DNA of 64,000 nt. It comes from Takakia lepidozioides. Lineage: Eukaryota; Streptophyta; Takakiopsida; Takakiales; Takakiaceae. Location: NCBI GenBank assembly GCA_030704615.1, contig CM060732.1, positions 39,291,053 to 39,355,052 of the forward strand, given 5' to 3'. The position numbers and the translations under genes were made by a program. The notes beneath the pieces are model-generated. The model worked only from the letters and a program-made list of their open reading frames with translations, was not told where the DNA came from and made no database searches. Position 1 is the first letter of the stretch; the number at the start of each line of letters is the position of its first letter. Positions 58,578-64,000 of the stretch are shown one piece after another.

Positions 58578-58591
58578 GCTCTGATACCAAG
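58578..58591 (-). promoter_or_regulatory. Primer-binding site complementary to initiator tRNA-Met
   Basis: On the coding strand TGGTATCAGAGC follows the 5' LTR after two bases. This is the common plant LTR-retrotransposon PBS for tRNA-iMet. Confidence 0.9.
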
Positions 58592-59317
58592 TGTCGCGCA
58601 CCTCACTTCGGTAAGCTCCCCTTCAAGTCATAGTTACTCGCTTTGATGCGCGCGCCTGACTCCCAACCTGGCCGCCCGAGCCAACTTGGAGCTTCGGCTG
58701 CTCACCGGGACATAACGGTCCCCCTTCGCTTCCCTCTAAACCCTCCACCTATTTGGGACTAGGAGAATTCCCTTTGGTAGATGGCAGTCCGGAACAGCTC
58801 CCCTCTCTTTGGTCGCTTTCCGGCTCGTTCGCTTACTCACTAGTTTTTGGTCACCAACGGGCTTGCACCGTTCTCGGGGTTACTACTCCCTATATATACT
58901 TCTGTAGCTGTCCGCGGGGGTTTCATAACCAGCCATGCCATTTTATGGCGAACCACCACGAAAACCCTCGACTCCCGGTGATGAGTCGCGGTGAGTCTTG
59001 GCCCACTCATCACGGCCTCTATGGACCGTGATGAGTCCCAAGACTCCCCACGACTCCCACCACGAGGTCTCCGCCCCCATGGTGAGTCCTATGCCACCCC
59101 CACTAAGTCCCGCTAAGCTACCACCACCCCTTGTGGAGCTACCCCCACCGCAACCCGGTGTGCGGGGCTCCACCTAGTGAGCGCCTCCGCCTCCTTGAGT
59201 GCCTTGGGCACTCAAGGGTGCTTCAGCCCCCCATACCTATCGCTGCCGATGCCCCCACTACAGGGGCAACCCCTCATGTGTCCCGACCCCCTGCCCTCAA
59301 GGCAAAGGGTCGCGACA
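58592..59317 (-). repeat. 5' LTR of the chromovirus
   Basis: 726 bp, same length as the partner LTR and differing at about six positions (for example CTTCGG against CTTTGG near the start). It ends CGCGACA next to the target duplication. Confidence 0.95.
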
Positions 59318-60414
59318 GACGGCTTCGAAGAGCGGGCGACTCTAACCGATGAGGGACTATCCCTGAATTCGCCTGGACTCTTCATCCCAAAATCTGTCAC
59401 CGACCAAACAACCTTCTCCACCCAATTCACCGCCCATATCCCTCAAGCCGGTAGCCAGCCCCTCATCTTACAAATCAATGTCATCATCCCAGACCGGGAA
59501 AAGCTGCAGCAACCTCTTTATTGGGCACGGGGAGAGGACTACGCGGTCATAATGAGGACGACGTTCGAAGACAAGCGACGCGAGGAGGCTGAGGCCACCT
59601 TGGGCTTTCCCAGAAGAAAGGTGGAGACTAAAGATTTTTTGGAGAAAACGAATAACTTGCAAGCATCTTTAGGACGACCCTCGCACGACGCCGTGATCGG
59701 GATTGTCCGGGAGGTGAAGCGGGGTAGTGGAGATGGAGATGAGTACATACGCTTGCGCCATGAATGCCTCATAAGCGTTGTGTTGATGAATCCTTCCGCC
59801 TTGCTCGACGGCTCTCGGAAGGATGTCGAAGACGATGAATCGGTTGTCACTGGCGCTTTGGCGAAGGCTTCGGTTGGAGATGAAGATGACAAGGCAGGTA
59901 CCAATGGAGACGTGGGCAACGACGCCACTCATACTTCAATTCGGTGCGAATTTTTGCACAAGAAAACGAAGTGGTATCTTTTGTGAAACTCGTGGAACTT
60001 GGCTATTACACAATATTTTTTCTTAGCTACAAGTATGGTATATTTGCATCTTGAGACTTCTACAAGCCATACTTCGGAGGTATTACTTTTATATGTTTCA
60101 TAGACATGCCAACAATATTTATGGCGAGAGCATTGTTCTAATTTTTGGCGAATTTTTATATTTTTTACCTCTTAAAATATAATATAATATTCTGTCGTAA
60201 ATTCATGTTTTTCAATGGATGATACCTCCAAACTTGTCCAAATACAATGAACATAATGGATGAATGTGTCAAATATGGATGATATGAATGGATGCTAGTA
60301 CACAGGATGATGATTCTATCCAAATTTCAGTGGATGAACAGACAATATGGCTATTTCCTACAAAATTCAGTAGCCACTCGTGCTATTTTCCAAATTTCAA
60401 AAACAAATCGCCAG

Positions 60415-62076
60415 GGCGAGAGCCACTCTATAATTAAATAATTGTAGGATTTTCGGTTTGTAGCTATCTACTACTTTTAGCACTCCTACTTCAGACTTCC
60501 CCCATTTTACATGCATCCTGCTCATCCCCACTAGAGCTTCCCTTATACTAGTGTTTGCTATCGCCGCAGCAGCTATGGCCGCCACTTGTCTGTTGCATCT
60601 TCTGGCTCTCGTTCTTGTGCACCACCTGTAGCTGCTTCTTCCCTTCACAACTTTCCCCCCTTCTTATTCTTTTTAAGATCTCTCTTCTATGATTTACAAG
60701 GTACTTCTCCATGTTTTTGGCCTGTTATGAAATCGCGTTGCCCGAAAGTGTATGCTGCTCCCTTTCCTCCTTACGGTTCTACTCGCAAGCTTGTTCATGA
60801 TCGCCTGCGTGCTTGGACAAGCCTTTCACTTGTCCTTTTGGTCTTCTCCGATGGGGCCTTGGGTGCTGGCCGACCAAACGAGGGGGGCAGATACAATGCC
60901 TCATGTTTCACAGAATAGACAGGAAATCGAAAGCATATGATCTGAAACTTAGAACACGTGTATTTTACTTTTTAAGCATGTTACGTTTCATCTTCTCCCT
61001 AGTGGGTTGAAACTCCATGGAACAAAGTAGACAGGAAAGTGATGAAGACATTGTCGATATCCGAATATCTTGATCCCCCCATCACAATGTTGCGAGATTT
61101 TTGTATTATTACAATTCGAGAACATGGTCTCTTGGACTACACTACAACATGATTATCCTGACTATTACTGGTATTGGATTCAGAAAGATCTGAATGTAGT
61201 AACATAAAATGAGTTTACCTAGCTGGTAACATAGATGTATTGTAATTTGTTTAGTCTTGTGGACGCATTTGTGTGTATAATTTGATGAAAATACCAGAAA
61301 TCATCTTTCTATGAAGAAATCAGGATTATTCTAGCGACGACCCAAGGTCGGAAGCTAGTTTAGCGTAGAGCAGGAATAGGGTGCCATAGTGCCTCGTCAT
61401 CGTTGCCACGTTATTGTCGTCATCAAGTTTTTGGGAACATGCCCAAAATGCCCGAAAAATTAAAAAATAACTTCTTGAACTGTACTTCGTCGAGACTCAC
61501 CCTTTTCCTCCTTGCTTTTGTTTGTTTGTTGTCCAAAGGAGAGAGAGAGAGAGAGCGAATCTACTCTAAGATTATGTTTTCCCTAGATTTGGCAAGAGAG
61601 TAGTTATGGCTGCTGAAGGCAAGGACACACCTTCCAACTTGGTTATGCTAGTCCTATTTGCAATGGCCCAGAAAGGTGAGTTTATTTTTTCCCCTCAAGA
61701 CCACAATTTCAGAGCTAGTGTTTCCTTGGAAATAAAATGAAGTAAACATACGTTGAACTATTTGTAAGACTTGAATCCATCACAATGAACTAGTCTTAGT
61801 GTCGAGCAGGAATAGAGTGCCATAGTGCCACGCCATTTTCAGCAATGTCATCATCGTCTTTTTTTGAGCTGCCCTGAAGAAAACCAAAAGACCGATGTTT
61901 TTTAAAAACATATTCTTGTTAATCATCGGCAGCCGCCACACCATCGCGATCTTTTTTCTGAATCTGTGAATTTCCCAAAAGAAAAACTGAATCATTTCAT
62001 AGAATCATTTTTGTCAAATCTGCTTTAATATTACTTTATTTTTTTGATATTTTGATAATAAGATAGTAGAGCTTGT
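60415..62076. other. Interval with short direct repeats, no recognised gene
   Basis: GAGCAGGAATAG(G/A)GTGCCATAGTGCC occurs at 61,369 and 61,804 in direct orientation with similar flanks. A plus-strand frame at 60,586-60,918 has protein-like stretches (KVYAAPFPPYGSTRKLVHDR) but no known domain. A GA microsatellite lies near 61,540. Confidence 0.35.
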
Positions 62077-62814
62077 TTAACCCTTAAGTTCCCAAGCCCT
62101 TTTTTGACTTTTTACCAATTTAGGGTACCCAGCTGCAGTAAACGTACCCAAAAATGAGCCAAGTCCACCGTGGAAATTGTGAGATTATAACGGTGGCCCG
62201 GACCTCAAATATCAGGTCCCAAAGAAAAAGTGAGAAAGAAATTGGTTTGACCAAATCAAAGCCTAGCTTTATCCAATTTTGCTTGCCCCAAGACCCACCA
62301 TTTCCAAATCAACAGTGGAGTGGCTATGACCCCACTAAATTGCAGGTCCAACTGATTTTTTCACCTATGCTTGCTTTGCATGCAATTACATAGGGGTTGA
62401 AATCTCAAAATTGACAAGAGAAAATGTGCCTCCAAATGAAGTACTTTTTTTTCTACAAATTTTTTAAAAGCCAATGGTGGATGTGTGTATGTAATGCTCA
62501 CACACCACAAGGTGAAGTGCTTTTTCCAAAATTTCTAATTTTCTGCCAAAAATGGCCTTTGGAGTGCAATCTGTTTTGGCTTTGTTAACCTGCCACACCA
62601 ACGGTCAACAAGCCCTTTTTAGGCCCAAAACGTAAATGAGAGATCTAAGATATTTTTTGTAGGTCGTAGTTTTATTTATTTATTTATTTGGCATGATACT
62701 CGCAACAAATTCTTTGTCATTATGGGGCTAGGCTTTATCCAGATATGCAAAAATTAGGTCAAACTGCAAATTCAAAGTGACCCGATTCAGGTCCCTTGGG
62801 AACTTAAGGGTTAA
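62077..62814. mobile_element. piggyBac-type MITE with TTAA target sites
   Basis: TTAACCCTTAAGTTCCCAAG at 62,077-62,096 is repeated exactly in inverse at 62,795-62,814. TTAA flanks followed by CCCT are the signature of piggyBac-like elements. The 730-bp interior is AT-rich with no transposase; it includes a TTTA microsatellite near 62,670. From 62,815 to 63,389 I see no gene. Confidence 0.75.
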
Positions 62815-63389
62815 GTGTTTTTTCTGAAAAGAAACAAAATAAACTATGCCTGATTTGACCTGAAGAATTATCTTAAATGCTCATACGTATGTACTGTAAA
62901 TTGTGTCTGACTGTCCTACAACATCAGTGTTTTGATAAGTTCCTTACATGACAATCTGCAATTAGTATAATCTTCAATCCAAACATGTGGGAAATCGATC
63001 CTCGCCCCAATACTATAGTTTGACATCTTGTCATTAGTAGTGATGCCAGAGCAACGCTGAGCCCTAGTTTATTGGCTCCTCTTCAGAATAAAGAGGAGAC
63101 TACACATTAGTGTCAAAAATCGCTAAGTCCCTGTTGTGCCTTCCCCAGGTGTCACCTCATCTCCTATGTTAAACCTCCAGGTAGCACCTCCCTTAAGTAA
63201 CATCTCTCTTATTGATCAATTTATGAAGAATAAATTGATGATCTTCTCAAATTTATTATGAATAAAAGTAAATTTAACTATTCAAAACTGTGAGGAGCCA
63301 TACGCAACTACGGTAGCTACTTGTTTACATAAAACCCACATGTTTTAATTAATGTATTGCGATAGTACATGTAAATATGATAATGCTAA

Positions 63390-63983
63390 TATAGGGCCCA
63401 CCCCCGAAAGGGGCAGTAGCCGTGAGGCGAAGTGGCTCTTAGTTACGCCGGTTTCCGCCGGAGTTATTGCAGCCTTCGGGCACCCAAAAGGGTTTTATTT
63501 TTTTTCCCTTCAATAATGTTAATAAAGCTCCAAAGGGCTTCCTCCCCTTTCTCTAAGATAATTTTCTTTAAAAAAAAACTATTATTATATTATGAATACA
63601 CATTAACAAACTCTAGAATATATGAAAATTTAAAAACATATTCCTGCCGAAGCAAGCCTAATTTATGATGTCACTTTACCCAAGGAACTATTATGTTGAA
63701 CTTTGAATCCATCACATTTTTTTGGATATTGTTTACTGAAGTCATCACTAGTAGCGCGGAGCAATGCAAAGCCCAAGATGAAGTGGAAATTGAGAGAGAG
63801 AGTAAGGCAGCAGACGATCAACTAAATTACCACCACTCGGTAGTTGAGTTGGATTGAGCACTGAGTGCCACCCATATGATTCTAGGTGTCGGGTGTGGTA
63901 AAGAGAGAAGATGCAAGCACTGCCCAGCGTACTAAGAGCCACTTCACCTTTCATCTACAATCCTTTTTGAGGGTGGCCCTATA
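63390..63983. mobile_element. TA-flanked MITE of the TAGGGCCC family
   Basis: The left end TATAGGGCCCACCCCC matches the complement of 63,968-63,983 (TATAGGGCCACCCTC). The inner block AAGTGGCTCTTAGT is also inverted, at 63,930-63,950. TA borders both sides of TAGGGCC...GGCCCTA, which fits a Tc1/mariner-type target. Length is about 594 bp, noncoding. Related ends lie at 383 and 1,158. Confidence 0.65.
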
Positions 63984-64000
63984 CCACCCCCTATATTTTG

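Larger units (their letters stand above)
52346..59317 (-). mobile_element. Complete Ty3/gypsy chromovirus
   Basis: A 6,972-bp element: LTRs 52,346-53,071 and 58,592-59,317, each 726 bp with TGTCGCG...CGCGACA ends; target duplication GACGG at 52,341-52,345 and 59,318-59,322; PBS next to the right LTR; gag-pol on the minus strand with a chromodomain at the end of integrase. I count about six differences between the LTRs (roughly 99% identity), so the insertion is recent. Confidence 0.95.
51230..59986 (+). pseudogene. HET-domain protein gene, split by a retrotransposon
   Basis: Exon 1 is 51,230-51,534 and exon 2 is 51,599-52,345, resuming at 59,323-59,986. The HET core spans the intron: QYIAISHV then WADGMGN, followed by FWMDTLYIPV, HRRLAIQGVKDTYRYASAVL and FCNWNHRL. 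HET domains are best known from fungal self/non-self recognition and also occur outside fungi; the biochemical role here is unknown. A one-base deletion near 51,448 shifts exon 1, and the 6.97-kb chromovirus interrupts codons at RDG. The target duplication shows the frame would otherwise continue into DGFEERATLTDEG and a ~220-codon C-terminal region ending HKKTKWYLL. The gene sits tightly between inverted repeats, so it is probably transposon cargo. Confidence 0.7.
50916..60414. mobile_element. Large element with ~280-bp terminal inverted repeats carrying a HET gene
   Basis: The segment 50,916-51,200 matches the complement of about 60,120-60,414: ATAGCACGAGTGGCTAC, TTTGGATAGAATCATC, GTTCATCCA, GACATAATATT or GACAGAATATT, and TTCGCCAAAAA occur in the same order. 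The HET gene starts about 30 bp inside the left repeat and stops about 130 bp before the right one. Without the later chromovirus the element would be about 2.5 kb. No target duplication is clear. There is no transposase inside, so it would be non-autonomous. Confidence 0.7.

Overview
This window is nuclear DNA of a eukaryote, most likely a streptophyte green alga or early land-plant lineage. A Chara-like charophyte is my best guess, from the style of the gene families and retroelements rather than from any search. The evidence for a eukaryote is GT..AG introns that keep phase across an 11-exon gene, a plant-type initiator-tRNA-Met primer-binding site in a chromovirus, and dense layers of LINE, Ty3/gypsy, MULE, hAT and MITE sequences. 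Almost every coding region except one belongs to, or is carried by, a mobile element, and most copies are damaged by single stops or frameshifts.

Layout. 0-3 kb: MITE and foldback debris upstream of a gene. 3.14-13.84 kb (+): an apparently intact 11-exon gene for a P3B (MgtA-type) Mg2+ P-type ATPase of about 955 aa; its seventh intron holds an antisense LINE of about 4.6 kb. 14-22 kb: a LINE 3' fragment, then a decayed minus-strand Ty3/gypsy element with two large extra ORFs downstream of integrase. 22.6-31.1 kb: islands of the word GGGTTACA/TGTAACCC alternating with a minus-strand Ulp1-type (C48) protease gene, a plus-strand SWIM-domain MULE ORF arranged head-to-head with it, and two inverted hAT BED-finger fragments. 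32.2-34.5 kb (-): a MULE transposase with a zinc-finger N-terminus. 35.5-41.0 kb (+): a decayed multi-exon gene that appears to join a ParB-like domain to an N4/N6-type DNA methyltransferase. 42.1-42.8 kb: another GGGTTACA island. 44.3-46.2 kb: a membrane-protein pseudogene, a solo inverted-repeat end, and a foldback transposon with an 8-bp target duplication and a ~170-bp satellite core. 47.6-49.9 kb (+): a hAT transposase gene. 50.9-60.4 kb: a HET-domain gene lying between ~280-bp terminal inverted repeats, split by a young complete chromovirus (52,346-59,317, 726-bp LTRs, 5-bp target duplication GACGG). 62-64 kb: a piggyBac-type MITE and a TA-flanked MITE.

The strongest candidates for something new are the ParB-methyltransferase gene, the HET gene packaged between long inverted repeats (with a third copy of the same end beside another pseudogene), and the GGGTTACA word islands, which also appear as translated repeats inside the Ulp1 gene. 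All family assignments come from motifs read by eye; no search was run.
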